A stretch of 40,314 nucleotides of DNA from Desulfovibrio sp. Its GTDB lineage: Bacteria; Desulfobacterota; Desulfovibrionia; Desulfovibrionales; Desulfovibrionaceae. The stretch is from positions 1 through 40,314 of the forward strand of contig JAISMY010000043.1 in assembly GCA_031276485.1 (NCBI GenBank), in the 5' to 3' direction. The notes under the pieces are model-generated. The model was not told the DNA's origin, made no database searches, and was given only the letters and a program-made list of their open reading frames with translations. Shown piece by piece: positions 8,525 through 18,286 of the stretch; position 1 is the first letter of the stretch, and each line of letters opens with the position of its first letter. Position numbers and translations under genes: made by a program.

Positions 8525-9577
8525 TCAGCCGCGTTCAACGGCGCGGGCAAGGCTTTGCCCGTAGGGGGGGAACAAGACGCCCGCTTCGGTGACAATGCCT
8601 GAAATCAAAGCGGCCTGGGTGACGTCGAACGCGAAATTAAAGGCGCCGACACCTTCCGGGCAGATGCGGCGGCTGCCGAAATGGGTTACTTCGCTTTCCG
8701 GGCGCTCCTCCAGGGGAATATCGTCGCCGGCCGGCGTTGACAGATCCACGGTGGACAGCGGTGCGGCTATATAAAACGGAATGCCGTGCGCCTGTGCCGC
8801 CAGGGCGATACCGTAGGTGCCGATTTTATTCGCCGTGTCTCCATCGGCGGCTATGCGGTCCGCGCCGGTCAGCACTTTGCTCACCAAGCCCCTGCGCATG
8901 AGCAGGGCACAGGCGTTGTCGCAGGCCAGCGTAACGGGTACGCCGTTTCTGTGCAGTTCATAGGCTGTAAGCCGGGCGCCCTGCAGCAAGGGCCGCGTCT
9001 CGCAGGCGATGACCCTGATGTCCTTGCCTTGCCCGCGAGCCTCATAAATTACGCCCAAGGCCGTTCCGAAACCCGCCGTCGCCAGTTCGCCGGCATTGCA
9101 GTACGTCAGCACGACATCGCCCGAATCCAGAAGTTCGGCCCCGTGTGCGCCGATGCGCCGGTTAACTTCCAGGTCTTCCTTGTGTATGCGCTCACTCTCG
9201 GCTTCCCACAACGCAATGAGTTCGGCGAAGCCTGGAGGATCGCGGTCCAGCCGGACCCAGCGCATGCGCTCAATCATCCGCCGGAGATTGACGGCCGTAG
9301 GACGGGCCGCGGCAAGGGCGTCAAGCAGCGCGTCGAGGGCTTCCGCGCCTTCCCGCGGATTGCTGAAGCCGGCCGCCGTTTCCCGAGCCGCCAGAACGCA
9401 ACCGAAGGCAGCCGCCACGCCGAGGGCGGGCGCTCCCCGCACGACCATTTCCTGTATCGCGTATATGAGGTCGCGCGTATCCCGACAGTAAAAATATTCC
9501 TTGCTTGCCGGCAACCTGCGCTGGTCCAACAGGATCAACGCTCCTGACGCCCCGTCAAAACGTATGTGCGGCTTCAT
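8525..9577 (-). CDS. mtnA: S-methyl-5-thioribose-1-phosphate isomerase
   Basis: This enzyme converts methylthioribose-1-phosphate to methylthioribulose-1-phosphate in methionine salvage or the related DHAP shunt; it belongs to the eIF2B-like family and is cytoplasmic. Seen: [17 protein letters not shown] (about 43-59), [19 protein letters not shown] with the catalytic Cys160, [20 protein letters not shown] with the catalytic Asp240, and [20 protein letters not shown]. The positions of both residues match the Bacillus enzyme. At 350 residues the length is normal. No other salvage genes (mtnP, mtnB and so on) are nearby. The start lies inside the end of the RND pump gene (23-bp overlap), so translation is probably coupled to the pump. 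Confidence 0.94.
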   Translation of the reverse strand: MKPHIRFDGASGALILLDQRRLPASKEYFYCRDTRDLIYAIQEMVVRGAPALGVAAAFGCVLAARETAAGFSNPREGAEALDALLDALAAARPTAVNLRRMIERMRWVRLDRDPPGFAELIALWEAESERIHKEDLEVNRRIGAHGAELLDSGDVVLTYCNAGELATAGFGTALGVIYEARGQGKDIRVIACETRPLLQGARLTAYELHRNGVPVTLACDNACALLMRRGLVSKVLTGADRIAADGDTANKIGTYGIALAAQAHGIPFYIAAPLSTVDLSTPAGDDIPLEERPESEVTHFGSRRICPEGVGAFNFAFDVTQAALISGIVTEAGVLFPPYGQSLARAVERG

Positions 9578-12500
9578 GCGCTTTGCCTCGTGCCCGCTCC
9601 CTGATGAACCGCTGTATCTGATCCAGATATGTGTAATATACGGGCGTCAGGTACAGGGTCAGCACCTGTGAAACGCAAAGACCGCCGACCACCGCAAGCC
9701 CGAGAGGCTGCCTGGCTTCCCCGCCGGCGCCGTAGCCGACAGCTATGGGCAGAGTGCCCGTCAGGGCGGCCATGGTGGTCATCATAATGGGCCGGAAGCG
9801 CACCAGCGCGCCCCGGATGATGGACGCCGACGCATCGACGCTCTGGCCGCGTTGGGTTTCAAGCGCGAAATCTATCATCATAATGGCGTTCTTTTTGACA
9901 ATGCCTATGAGCATGATGATGCCGACGAAACCGTATATGTCCAGGTCTTTTCCGAAAATGAGCAGGGTCGCCAGCGCCCCGACCCCCGCGGCGGGCAGGC
10001 CCGACAGTATGGTCACCGGATGTATGAAGCTTTCGTAGAGTATGCCGAGAACGATGTAGATGACGAATATGGACATGGCCAGCAGCAGCCACAGGTTTTG
10101 AAAAGAGGATTGGAATGCCTGGGCCGTGCCCTGGAAACTGGTGCTTATGGAATCGGACAGCGTTGTGCGCGCCAGTTCCTGCACCTTGTCCACAGCCCGG
10201 CTCAACGAAACGCCGTCCCGCAGGTCGAAGGATACCGTCACAGCGGGCATCTGCCCGAGATGGTTCACGACCATAGGGCCGACGCCCGTACTCATTTCCA
10301 CAAGTGTGGACAGGGGCACCAGCCTGCCGGAAGGCGCACGTACACGCAGCAGTTCCAGGGTGCGCGGATGGTCCCTGAACTTGGGCTCAAGCTCCAGTAT
10401 GACCTGGAAATCGTTGTTGGGAGCCAGAATGGTGGATACTTCGCGCGTACTGTAAGACAGGGAAAGCGCGGTTTCAATCTGCCCGGCGGTGATGCCCAAA
10501 GCAGACGCCTTGTCGCGCAGTATCTTGACCCGCACTTCAGGGTTGGACAGCAAAAGGTCCGTTGAAACATTCTGTACTTCATCAAGGTCCTGCACCTTCT
10601 CGTAAAAATTCTGCGCATCACGGTACAGAAGGTCCATGTCCGGACTCTGCATGGTGAACTGGTACAGGCTCTTGGTGGCCGCTCCGCCTATGCGGATGGG
10701 CGGCGGCATGGCCGTGTAGGCGCGGATGCCCGGAACCTGTTCGAACAGCGGTCTGAGCTGCCGAATGATTTCCGAAGCGTGAGGCCGTTTCGCTCTGTCG
10801 ACAAGGCTGATGCCTATGAAGCCTTCATGCGTGAAGTTGGCGCCTCCGCCCGCGCCGATGACGGACATGTAGCGGTCGACATAGGGATTGTTGCGGACTA
10901 TGTCCACAAGCTGCTCCTGATGCGCCTGCATGTTGGCCAGGGAACTGCCCTGCTGGCCTTCCGTGCGTACGACGACCTGTCCTATGTCTTCTGTGGGCAG
11001 AAAGCCTTTGGGCGCCGCGACGAACAGAAAACCCGTCAGGCCGATGATGCCGAAAGAGACCAGCAGGCAGGCGAAACGCGCCCGCACGGCGGCGCGCAAG
11101 GTTCTTTCATAAAAGGCCAGGGCCTTGCCGAACAGCCGCTCCGCCCCGCCGGACAGGCCTTCCTGGCGTTCGGCGTGGTTCATGGGACGCAGAAATCGGC
11201 TGCACAACATGGGCGTCAGAGTCAGAGAAACCAGGCCGGACATCAGTATGGCCAGAGCTATGGTCAGCGCGAACTCATGGAACAGCCTGCCCACGATCCC
11301 GCCGAGAAAAAGCACCGGAATAAAAACGGCTACCAGGGAAAGAGTCATGGACAGAATGGTGAAGCCGACCTCTTTGGAGCCGTCCAGAGCTGCCTGCGCC
11401 GGTTTTTTGCCCATTTCCATGTGCCGGACGATATTTTCCAGCATGACCACGGCATCGTCCACCACAAACCCGACGGACAAGGTCAGAGCCATGAGTGACA
11501 GGTTGTTCAGGGAAAACCCGAGTACATACATAAACGCGAAGGCCCCGACAATGGACAGGGGAACGGCCAGGCTGGGTATGATCGTTGCCGACAGGTTACG
11601 CAGAAAGAGAAAAATCACCATGATCACCAGGCACACGGTCAGGCACATGGTGAACTGCACATCATGCACGGCCTCGCGGATGCTTTGCGAACGGTCGTAC
11701 TGGACTTTGAACTCGATGGAGGCGGGGACCTGCCTGCGCAGTTCCGGCAGCACTTTCCTGATGTTGTCCACGAGTTCCACGGTATTCGCCCCCGGCTGGC
11801 GTTCGACGGCCAGGGTAAAGGCGCGGTATTCGTTGTACCATCCGGCCCTGCGGTCGTTTTCCACACTGTCGATGACCGTCGCTATTTCCGACAGGCGCAC
11901 GGGCGCGCCGCCTCTCCAGGCGACGATCAGCGGTTTGTATTCCTCCGCCTTGTACAAGGCGCCTGAGCTTTGCACCGTATATTCGCGCACTCTGCCGCTC
12001 AGTGAGCCGACGGGCAGGTTGGAGTTGCCTTCCTGCAGGGCGGCGGCTATCTCGTCTATGCCTATGTTGCGCGAAGCGACGGCTTCCGGGTCCACCTGCA
12101 CGCGTACGGCGTACTTGAGTTGGCCGTACACCGAAACCTGAGAAACGCCTTTGACTGTGGACAGACGTTGGGCCACAAGATTTTCGGCGTACTCGTTGAC
12201 ATCCGTCAGGCGCATGGTGGGCGAGTACATGGCGAGATAAAACACGGGCAAATCGGCGGGGTTCACCTTCCTGAACGCGGGGGGTGTCGGCAGGTCGGCA
12301 GGCAGACGCCGCATAGCCGCTGAGATGGCCGTCTGCACATCCAGGGCCGCGGCATCGATATCCCGTTCCAGAGCAAACTGCAGAGTGATCCGCGTCCGTC
12401 CGAGATTGCTGACGGAAATCATGGAATCCAGGCCGGCAATGGTGGAAAACTGCTTTTCCAGAGGAGTTGCCACCGAGGAGGCCATGGTTTCCGGGCCGGC

Positions 12501-12659
12501 TCCGGGGTAATCGACAATCACGCCTATCGTCGGAAAATCTACGGTCGGCAGAGCGGCTGTCGGCAACAGGCGATAGCCTATGATGCCGGCCGCCATGATG
12601 CCGATCATAATCAGAGTGGTGGCTACCGGACGACGAATAAAAATTTCCGACGGATTCAT
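9555..12659 (-). CDS. RND-family efflux pump, inner-membrane subunit (HAE1/MdtBC-like)
   Basis: This is a proton-driven trimeric inner-membrane exporter of the AcrB/MdtB/MdtC family. The start at 12659 ([20 protein letters not shown]) is supported by AAAGGAATTTTTGATG and gives 1034 residues, the usual length. Seen: TM1 at 10-30, [20 protein letters not shown] with the proton-relay Asp401-Asp402 in TM4, [20 protein letters not shown], and [16 protein letters not shown] carrying the TM10 lysine, followed by [19 protein letters not shown]. No membrane-fusion protein or outer-membrane channel gene is adjacent, which is unusual, so it must borrow partners or its partners lie elsewhere. It is followed by mtnA with a 23-bp overlap. 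An AT-rich leader lies upstream. Substrate unknown; MdtC-like drugs or bile salts are only a guess. Confidence 0.93.
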   Translation of the reverse strand: MNPSEIFIRRPVATTLIMIGIMAAGIIGYRLLPTAALPTVDFPTIGVIVDYPGAGPETMASSVATPLEKQFSTIAGLDSMISVSNLGRTRITLQFALERDIDAAALDVQTAISAAMRRLPADLPTPPAFRKVNPADLPVFYLAMYSPTMRLTDVNEYAENLVAQRLSTVKGVSQVSVYGQLKYAVRVQVDPEAVASRNIGIDEIAAALQEGNSNLPVGSLSGRVREYTVQSSGALYKAEEYKPLIVAWRGGAPVRLSEIATVIDSVENDRRAGWYNEYRAFTLAVERQPGANTVELVDNIRKVLPELRRQVPASIEFKVQYDRSQSIREAVHDVQFTMCLTVCLVIMVIFLFLRNLSATIIPSLAVPLSIVGAFAFMYVLGFSLNNLSLMALTLSVGFVVDDAVVMLENIVRHMEMGKKPAQAALDGSKEVGFTILSMTLSLVAVFIPVLFLGGIVGRLFHEFALTIALAILMSGLVSLTLTPMLCSRFLRPMNHAERQEGLSGGAERLFGKALAFYERTLRAAVRARFACLLVSFGIIGLTGFLFVAAPKGFLPTEDIGQVVVRTEGQQGSSLANMQAHQEQLVDIVRNNPYVDRYMSVIGAGGGANFTHEGFIGISLVDRAKRPHASEIIRQLRPLFEQVPGIRAYTAMPPPIRIGGAATKSLYQFTMQSPDMDLLYRDAQNFYEKVQDLDEVQNVSTDLLLSNPEVRVKILRDKASALGITAGQIETALSLSYSTREVSTILAPNNDFQVILELEPKFRDHPRTLELLRVRAPSGRLVPLSTLVEMSTGVGPMVVNHLGQMPAVTVSFDLRDGVSLSRAVDKVQELARTTLSDSISTSFQGTAQAFQSSFQNLWLLLAMSIFVIYIVLGILYESFIHPVTILSGLPAAGVGALATLLIFGKDLDIYGFVGIIMLIGIVKKNAIMMIDFALETQRGQSVDASASIIRGALVRFRPIMMTTMAALTGTLPIAVGYGAGGEARQPLGLAVVGGLCVSQVLTLYLTPVYYTYLDQIQRFIRERARGKAHEAAHTF

Positions 12660-12986
12660 CAAAAATTCCTTTATGATCCGAAAGCTCTTTCTTGAGAGCA
12701 TTTCAACTTTGAGATTACCCGTCAAGTTCTCTTCAGACTACGCCCGCTTCGGCGCTTAACCGCGCAACTATTCCGAATTTTTGACACAATTCTCCTATAT
12801 GTATATGTAATTTACTATATATAAACTATATCAACATAAGCTTACGGTATAGACCGCAAAAATAAAACCGCTCCCATTATATCGAACACTTCTCCCTTGA
12901 GGGGCTGAACAGCGTTTTCCTTCTCCATGCTCGCTACCACAAGAAACCCGGAAGGACCAAGTGAAAATGCTCCAGGGGCGGAATCC
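12660..12986. other. AT-rich leader of the RND pump gene, downstream of lpxB
   Basis: This 327-bp stretch has no convincing gene. The part at about 12770-12880 is very AT-rich, with runs such as TATATGTATATG and ACTATATATAAACTATAT, and probably carries the pump promoter. I could not pick a -35/-10 pair with confidence. Confidence 0.6.
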
Positions 12987-14117
12987 TCAAAGCCGCGCGA
13001 AATCATTCATGATTACTCGCGCGGCTCTGTCCGCCGCGCCCGGAGGCCCCAGCAGGTCGCGCAGATCCTCAAGTTCCGCGCGGATGGCCGCAAGCGTTCT
13101 TGCGCATGGGGGCGGCTTCAGAAGTTTTTCCGCCTCATCCGCCAAGGGCGCGGCATTGCAGGCTCCCTGCAGCAGCTCGGGGAAAATTTCCCGCTTCAGG
13201 ATGAGGTTGGGCAGCCCCATGAAGGGCGTTTTGACCAGCAGCTTGCCCACGGCGTAACTCAGAGGCGACACCTTGTAGACGATGATGGTCGGTGTGCCGG
13301 CCACGGCGCACTCAAGCGTTGCCGTCCCGGAGGCGGCGAGCATCAGTGAACAGGAACGCATGAAGGCGAAGCGCCGTTCCGGCTCGACAAAGGCAACGGG
13401 GACATCGTTCGGCCAGAGGGATCGCAACAGAGCCTCGTCCATACCCGGAGCGCGCAGGCAGACGAAGGACAGGCCATGGTGCCGCCGAAGCAGGATGCGG
13501 GCCGCCCCGCCGAATTCAGGAAGCAGGGAAAGTACCTCTCTGCGACGGCTGCCGGGCATAAGCCCCACGCGTTCCCCGATCACCGGGATGGAAGACAGGG
13601 ACGGGTAATCCACGATGTCGATCAGGGGATTGCCCACATAGTCCACATCCATCTGAAAACGTCGGTAAAACTCCGCTTCAAAGGGCAGGACGGAAATCAG
13701 ACGGCGCACGGTCCTCCTTATGAACGCGACCCTGTTTGCGCGCCAGGCCCAGAGTTTGGGGCTGATGTAATAGTAGATTGGGATACCCAGGGGGATGGCG
13801 GACCTGATTACCCGGAAATTGAATTCCGGCGCATCGGTCACGATGAGGGCGGCGGGTTTCAGGGCAGCCAAGTCGCGGGCGATGTTCCGGAGCATGCGCA
13901 GTATTTTCGGCAGATGCCCGATGACTTCGGTGATGCCCATGACCGAAAGGTCTTCGATGCGGTAGCGCGTTTCCTGCCCGGCTGCGCGCAGACGGGGTCC
14001 GCCCGTGCCGGTGCAGCGCAGGTCGGGGCGGATGCGGCGCAGAGCTTCAAGCAGCATGGCCGCGTGCATGTCGCCCGACACCTCGCCGGCATTGATCCAA
14101 AACAGGGGACCGCTCAT
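12987..14117 (-). CDS. lpxB: Lipid-A-disaccharide synthase
   Basis: LpxB joins UDP-2,3-diacylglucosamine and lipid X to form the tetraacyl disaccharide 1-phosphate of lipid A; it is a GT19 enzyme on the inner face of the inner membrane. Seen: the N-terminal INAGEVSGDMHAAMLLEAL (about 8-26), GTGGPRLRAAGQE, SVMGITEVIGHLPKIL, DAPEFNFRV, YYISPKLWAWRANRV (about 140-154), VLPFEAEFYRRF, YVGNPLID, LMPGSRRREVLSLLPEF, LAASGTATLECAVAGTPTIIVYK and the late LPNLIL motif. At 376 residues it has normal length and is complete. It is followed by a 327-bp gap before the RND gene and preceded by rfbD with a 105-bp gap. The gene shows the organism makes a conventional lipid A, the substrate of the Arn pathway found upstream. 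Confidence 0.95.
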   Translation of the reverse strand: MSGPLFWINAGEVSGDMHAAMLLEALRRIRPDLRCTGTGGPRLRAAGQETRYRIEDLSVMGITEVIGHLPKILRMLRNIARDLAALKPAALIVTDAPEFNFRVIRSAIPLGIPIYYYISPKLWAWRANRVAFIRRTVRRLISVLPFEAEFYRRFQMDVDYVGNPLIDIVDYPSLSSIPVIGERVGLMPGSRRREVLSLLPEFGGAARILLRRHHGLSFVCLRAPGMDEALLRSLWPNDVPVAFVEPERRFAFMRSCSLMLAASGTATLECAVAGTPTIIVYKVSPLSYAVGKLLVKTPFMGLPNLILKREIFPELLQGACNAAPLADEAEKLLKPPPCARTLAAIRAELEDLRDLLGPPGAADRAARVIMNDFARL

Positions 14118-14222
14118 GCAGGGCCGGCATCAAGCCGGAACAGGGGGCGGCGCGTTTCCGCGTCCGGCGCGGCAATCCGGCCGCTTATGCCGCGCCCGCC
14201 CTGCGCCGGAACAGGACGCCGC

Positions 14223-15143
14223 TCATGCCTTGCCTGCATCGCGTTCCTCGTCCGGCGCATCGCCGCCCGGTGTCGTATTTTTGTAAATATAGTCGCGCAG
14301 GGCTTGGGGCCAGGGCCTGGGTTTGTTACCCGTCACCCGTTCAAATGATGAGCAGTCCAGAACGGAATAGGCCGGACGGGCTGCCCGGCGCGGGAACTCC
14401 GCGGAGGTCACAGGCCGTATGACGCACTCCAGCCGGGCAAGGCGCGCCGCCTCGTCGGCCAATTCGCACCAGGTCGATTCCCCGGCGTTGACTATGTGAA
14501 ACAGCCCGTGCGCTTCGGCCTCCACCAGTTTTAGGGAGCAGCGCGCAAGATCCTCGGTGTAGGTCGGCGACCCTGTCTGGTCGTGAACAACGTTGACGCT
14601 GCCGTTTTTCCGGCAGAGATTGAGTATGGTCGTGACGAAATTGTCCCGTCCGGGACCGAAAAGCCGGGCCGTGCGGAGGACGAGGCAGTTGTCCAGGCCC
14701 AGAGAAAGCAGAGTTTCTTCCCCGGCTGCCTTGCTTTTGCCGTACACGTTCAGGGGATCTGTGGGGTCGTCCGTGGTATAGGGGCTGTGTTTTTTGCCGT
14801 TGAAGACAAAATCCGAACTGTAGTGCACAAAAGTGCAGGAGGGGCGACTTTTGAGCATGCGCCCCAGGGCGGCGGGTACGGCGCGGTTCAGGAAATCGGC
14901 CGCATCGGCGTTGTCCTCTGCGGCGTCCACCTGAGCGTATGCAACGCCGTTGACCAGCAGATCCGGTTCCAGGGCGTCGAGCAGCCTTTCCAGTTTACCG
15001 AAGGCGTCGGAGGCTTGAAAATCCAGTTCGGCGCGCCCCATACGCGTGACTTCCCAACCGGCTTCCTCCAGAACATTCGCCTGCGCAGTGGCCGCCAGTC
15101 CGGTAAATCCGCCCAGGACAAGAGCTTTGCGTTTTGCCGCCAT
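14223..15143 (-). CDS. rfbD: dTDP-4-dehydrorhamnose reductase
   Basis: This is an NAD(P)-dependent short-chain reductase for the last step of dTDP-L-rhamnose synthesis. It has the N-terminal nucleotide fold (KALVLGGFTGLAATAQANVL), LLVNGVAYAQVDAAEDNADA near residue 62, the SDFVFNG motif, and the catalytic Tyr-x3-Lys in NVYGKSKAAGEE (about 131-142). DQTGSPTYTEDLAR is a typical RmlD/RfbD segment. The start at 15143 follows AAGGAATGTTTGACGATT. The open frame extends upstream into rfbB but that part is not homologous. At 306 residues it has normal length. The glycine-rich motif is less canonical than usual (GGFTGLAATA in place of GxxGQLG). rfbA and rfbC are not in the window. The gene lies 28 bp after rfbB, in one operon. 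Confidence 0.88.
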   Translation of the reverse strand: MAAKRKALVLGGFTGLAATAQANVLEEAGWEVTRMGRAELDFQASDAFGKLERLLDALEPDLLVNGVAYAQVDAAEDNADAADFLNRAVPAALGRMLKSRPSCTFVHYSSDFVFNGKKHSPYTTDDPTDPLNVYGKSKAAGEETLLSLGLDNCLVLRTARLFGPGRDNFVTTILNLCRKNGSVNVVHDQTGSPTYTEDLARCSLKLVEAEAHGLFHIVNAGESTWCELADEAARLARLECVIRPVTSAEFPRRAARPAYSVLDCSSFERVTGNKPRPWPQALRDYIYKNTTPGGDAPDEERDAGKA

Positions 15144-15171
15144 AATCGTCAAACATTCCTTGTTAATTTGC

Positions 15172-16146
15172 TTAAGAATTAAAATGTTCCCCGTTTTCCG
15201 CATACCAGGCAAGACATTCGCGCAGTCCTTCCTCAAAGGCGCGGGTCGGGGCAAAGGCGAGTTCACGCGCCGCCAGGGAGTAGTCCATGGCATAGCGGCG
15301 GTCGTGTCCCGGCCTGTCGGACACTGCTTCGATCAGTTCTTCTCCCTTGCCGCAGAATTTTAGTATTTCCTGTACGACATGAAGGTTGCTGCGTTCCGCC
15401 CCGCCGCCGAAATTGTACACCGCCCCCGGCCCGCCTTTTTCCAGTGCCGCAAGCACGCCCCGGCAGTGGTCTTCCACATGTATCCAGTCTCTTACGTTCA
15501 GGCCGTCTCCGTACAGGGGCAGGCTCAGGTTGCGCACGGCCCGGCCGAACATGAAGGGAATGAGTTTTTCCGGAAACTGGTACGGCCCGTAATTGTTGGA
15601 GCAGCGCGTGATTATTACCGGAAAGCCGTAAGTTTCAAAAAAGGCCCGGCAGAAAAGGTCGGCTGAGGCTTTGGACGCCGCGTAGGGGCTGTTCGGGGCA
15701 AGGGGTGAGGATTCGGTAAAGCCCGGCGTTGCATCGTCCAGAGGCAGGGAGCCGTAGACTTCATCCGTTGAAATCTGGACGAAACGCTCCGGCCCGGCAT
15801 CCAGGGTTTCTTTGAGCAGCACCGACGTTCCCAGGACATTGGTATGAACGAAAGACGCCGGGTCGGCTATTGAGCGGTCCACATGGGATTCGGCGGCGAA
15901 ATGCACGACGGCCGCGGGTCTGTGTTTGCGGAGAACGGCGCGTACGGCGTCGGCGTCCGCGATATCGGCGCGCTCAAAGGCATAACGTCCGGGATATTTC
16001 CGTTCGACGGATTCCAGGTTGGCGGGGTTCCCGGCATAGGTGAGTTTGTCCAGGTTGCAGACGAGGACGTCCGGGCGTTCGCGCAACACCATGCGTATGA
16101 AATTGCTGCCTATGAATCCGCAGCCGCCGGTGACCAGCAGGCGCAT
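15172..16146 (-). CDS. rfbB: dTDP-glucose 4,6-dehydratase
   Basis: This is an extended short-chain dehydrogenase that makes dTDP-4-keto-6-deoxyglucose, the second step of dTDP-rhamnose synthesis. Seen: NAD-binding LLVTGGCGFIGSNFIRMVL at the start, HFAAESHVDRSIADPASFVHT (about 82-102), the ISTDEVYGSL motif with the catalytic Asp-Glu pair, SPYAASKASADLFCRAF with Tyr-x3-Lys, CSNNYGPYQFPEKLIP, and WIHVEDHCRGV. At 324 residues it is slightly short at the C-terminus but complete. Its ATG overlaps the TGA of the upstream membrane-protein gene by one base (TGATG), so translation is coupled. rfbD follows. Confidence 0.94.
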   Translation of the reverse strand: MRLLVTGGCGFIGSNFIRMVLRERPDVLVCNLDKLTYAGNPANLESVERKYPGRYAFERADIADADAVRAVLRKHRPAAVVHFAAESHVDRSIADPASFVHTNVLGTSVLLKETLDAGPERFVQISTDEVYGSLPLDDATPGFTESSPLAPNSPYAASKASADLFCRAFFETYGFPVIITRCSNNYGPYQFPEKLIPFMFGRAVRNLSLPLYGDGLNVRDWIHVEDHCRGVLAALEKGGPGAVYNFGGGAERSNLHVVQEILKFCGKGEELIEAVSDRPGHDRRYAMDYSLAARELAFAPTRAFEEGLRECLAWYAENGEHFNS

Positions 16147-17891
16147 CAGCGGTTCCCGGATTGCGCCGTTGCCTCGCGCGGCAGGCTGTTGTAGCGCTCT
16201 GCCAGCGCGTCGAGTCGTGCGGCACCGGAAGCGCAGACTTCCTCCAAAGCGCTTAACGCCCGGTTGACCGACCCGCCGCGGCGGTACAGCCAGGAGGCCG
16301 CGTAGACCAGGGAATCGGTATCCAGACCCTGCGTATTCCCGCCCCTGCGCAGGGCGGCCGCGACATCGGAGCGGCGCAGTTCCCGCCGGCTCACCGCCTC
16401 CTGGTAGGTCTCGGCCGCGCCTGAACGGTCCGCGCCGCTCCGCGTGCTTTCTTCGTAACGCAGGTAGGCGGTTGATGCCTCATCAGCGGCGCGGGTGTAG
16501 ATTTCCAGCAGTCCGACGATACGCGGGTCGCCCAGGTAAGCATGTATGACCCCGGACAGACCGCGCGCGACCGCCGCGTAATCGCGGAAAAAGGCGGCCA
16601 CCTGGGCGTTGGTGAAGGCTTTGCCCTGCGGCCCCCGTTGCCGGTTCAGTGCTTCGCGTTCAAGCGCCGCCGAAAAACGGTCGCCGTAGAGGCCGTACAA
16701 AGCGTGAATCATGGAAGGCATTAGGACATAGTTGAGCAGACGCCTGCGCCCCCGCGCCGGGTCGGCGTCCTGAGGTTTCTGCGCGACATTGCCGAAACGC
16801 AGGCCGGCCAGACGCAGGGATGCCGTGGCCCCGTGACCGCGTCCGATGGGCAGGGAACCTTCCGGCCAATAGTTGTCGGCAAGAAAGCGGGCCAGTTCGT
16901 CGATCACGGCCGGCGTCACCACGCTGTCATCCGATCCGCCGACAGGCGCGTTGCCGGGTTTGTCGAGCGCCGCCCGCTCCACGGCGCCGCGCACGGCCGA
17001 AGCCGTTTCGTCCACCGGCTTGGCCCGGCTGTACAGGATTACGCCGCTCCCGTTCAAGGATGCGTCCGGGCCGGACCCGGCGACATCTGAAGAACTCCGC
17101 GCGGACCGCGGTTCTCCGCTCACCGTCCCGGCGGCGGTTTCGGCTGTCGTCCTGCCTGCGGGCGCTCCTTCATCTTTTCCTGCTCCGGGAACACCCTGAT
17201 CGGCGGGAGCAACGGCCGGGGCGGGTTCGGCAGTCTCCGGAGCGGCAGGAAGGATGACAACCGGGCCGGAGGCCCTGATGTTGCCGCTTTCACCCGGAGA
17301 GGATGAACCGGAGCCGGCGGACGCGCTTTCTTCGGCATTTGCTGCGCCGGGATCGGAATACGCCTCGGCCGCAGGCGGCGCGGCGGAAGGCGACGCGGGA
17401 GCGGAGGGCGGGAACGCAACGGCCGGAGCGGGCGGAGCGGCCGGTGGGGCAGAGGAAAGCTGCGGCAAGGCGGGCGGCGCGGCGGAAAGCAAGGCGGGCG
17501 CGGCGGGCGGAACGGCGGAAGGCAAGGCGGGAACGGAAGGCGGAGCGGCAGGCGGTGCCGTTTGCCCGGTCCTGCTTTCTGTTGGGCTTTGTCCTGCCTT
17601 CAGCAGATCTCCGGCCGGCTCCAATGAAAAAAAGAGCAGCCCTCCGCCTGCGGCCGCGGCGCAGGCGAACAGGGCGAGCGCAATAAAGAAGACCCGTGCG
17701 CGCGGTTTCGCCTTTTGGGAAAGTTCAAGCCGATCCGGCATCTCATGCGCGTCGCGTGCCTGTGTCGGGATAGGCTGCGGGAAGGGAGTCTCCAATGCGT
17801 GAATTTCGGAGGGCGATGCGAAAGATTCTGCTTCCGGAGAAGAATATTCATATAACCCGCGGTTGTTTTTTTCGTCAGTCCTGTCGGGCAT
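16146..17891 (-). CDS. Unknown single-pass membrane protein with Pro/Ala-rich linker
   Basis: Not recognised as a named family. The N-terminal 65 residues are charged and cytoplasmic-like. A basic stretch (KAKPRAR) precedes one transmembrane segment at about 68-90 (VFFIALALFACAAAAGGGLLFF). Residues of about 100-300 form a low-complexity Pro/Ala/Ser linker with imperfect repeats of APPSAPPAAP type, followed by a folded-looking, Arg- and Ala-rich helical domain (about 320-581) that includes LARFLADNYWPEG and RRLLNYVLMPSMIHALYGLYGDRF. This layout (cytoplasmic tail, TM, long periplasmic spacer, distal domain) resembles envelope-spanning proteins such as TonB-like or divisome anchors, but no signature supports either. 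The gene is coupled to rfbB (TGATG), suggesting an envelope role. Confidence 0.75.
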   Translation of the reverse strand: MPDRTDEKNNRGLYEYSSPEAESFASPSEIHALETPFPQPIPTQARDAHEMPDRLELSQKAKPRARVFFIALALFACAAAAGGGLLFFSLEPAGDLLKAGQSPTESRTGQTAPPAAPPSVPALPSAVPPAAPALLSAAPPALPQLSSAPPAAPPAPAVAFPPSAPASPSAAPPAAEAYSDPGAANAEESASAGSGSSSPGESGNIRASGPVVILPAAPETAEPAPAVAPADQGVPGAGKDEGAPAGRTTAETAAGTVSGEPRSARSSSDVAGSGPDASLNGSGVILYSRAKPVDETASAVRGAVERAALDKPGNAPVGGSDDSVVTPAVIDELARFLADNYWPEGSLPIGRGHGATASLRLAGLRFGNVAQKPQDADPARGRRRLLNYVLMPSMIHALYGLYGDRFSAALEREALNRQRGPQGKAFTNAQVAAFFRDYAAVARGLSGVIHAYLGDPRIVGLLEIYTRAADEASTAYLRYEESTRSGADRSGAAETYQEAVSRRELRRSDVAAALRRGGNTQGLDTDSLVYAASWLYRRGGSVNRALSALEEVCASGAARLDALAERYNSLPREATAQSGNR

Positions 17892-18286
17892 AGTATAACC
17901 CCGGTAACGGTAATGTTAAGGGCGAGTTTTATAGATGCTCATGCTGACAACATAGTGCAGATCCCTATAGATGTCAATCGCAGCGGTGAAAATCCACAGA
18001 TATACTGCGGGATCACATGAAAGCGCTGAATATGTGATTACCCGGCAAAGTGGAAAAAAGTCAATATGCTTTACTGATATCCGCGTTGAAAAGTAAATTT
18101 TTTACCGCAAGATCGTCAGTTGAAAAGCACGTTTTTCGGCCGATGCAGGCCGCCTTCCACGGCGCTGTGGCCTTGCTGCCGCTGTTTGCCGATTGCTGCG
18201 GAAAGCGGCGGCAGCACGGCATGCGCCCCGGCCGGTGTCGGCGCCGGCGGCGTTGCCGTTCATGATCCGCATAGAATTCCGATGTG
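17892..18286. other. Intergenic region between the kdsB-like gene and the Pro/Ala-rich membrane protein
   Basis: This 395-bp stretch is AT-rich at about 17925-18125 and GC-rich at about 18140-18265. A stem of GCTGCCGC (18175-18182) with GCGGCAGC (18208-18215) lies 3' of the kdsB-like gene and could end its transcript. A 71-codon plus-strand frame at 18050-18265 is low-complexity toward its end and I do not believe it. The membrane-protein promoter is probably in the AT-rich part. Confidence 0.6.

Noticed and set aside
17254-17802. Gly/Ala-rich plus-strand frame
   Set aside because: It is the antisense of the Pro/Ala-rich linker of the membrane protein.
18050-18265. 71-codon plus-strand frame
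   Set aside because: No ribosome site or homology; its end is an Arg/Cys low-complexity run from a GC-rich hairpin region.
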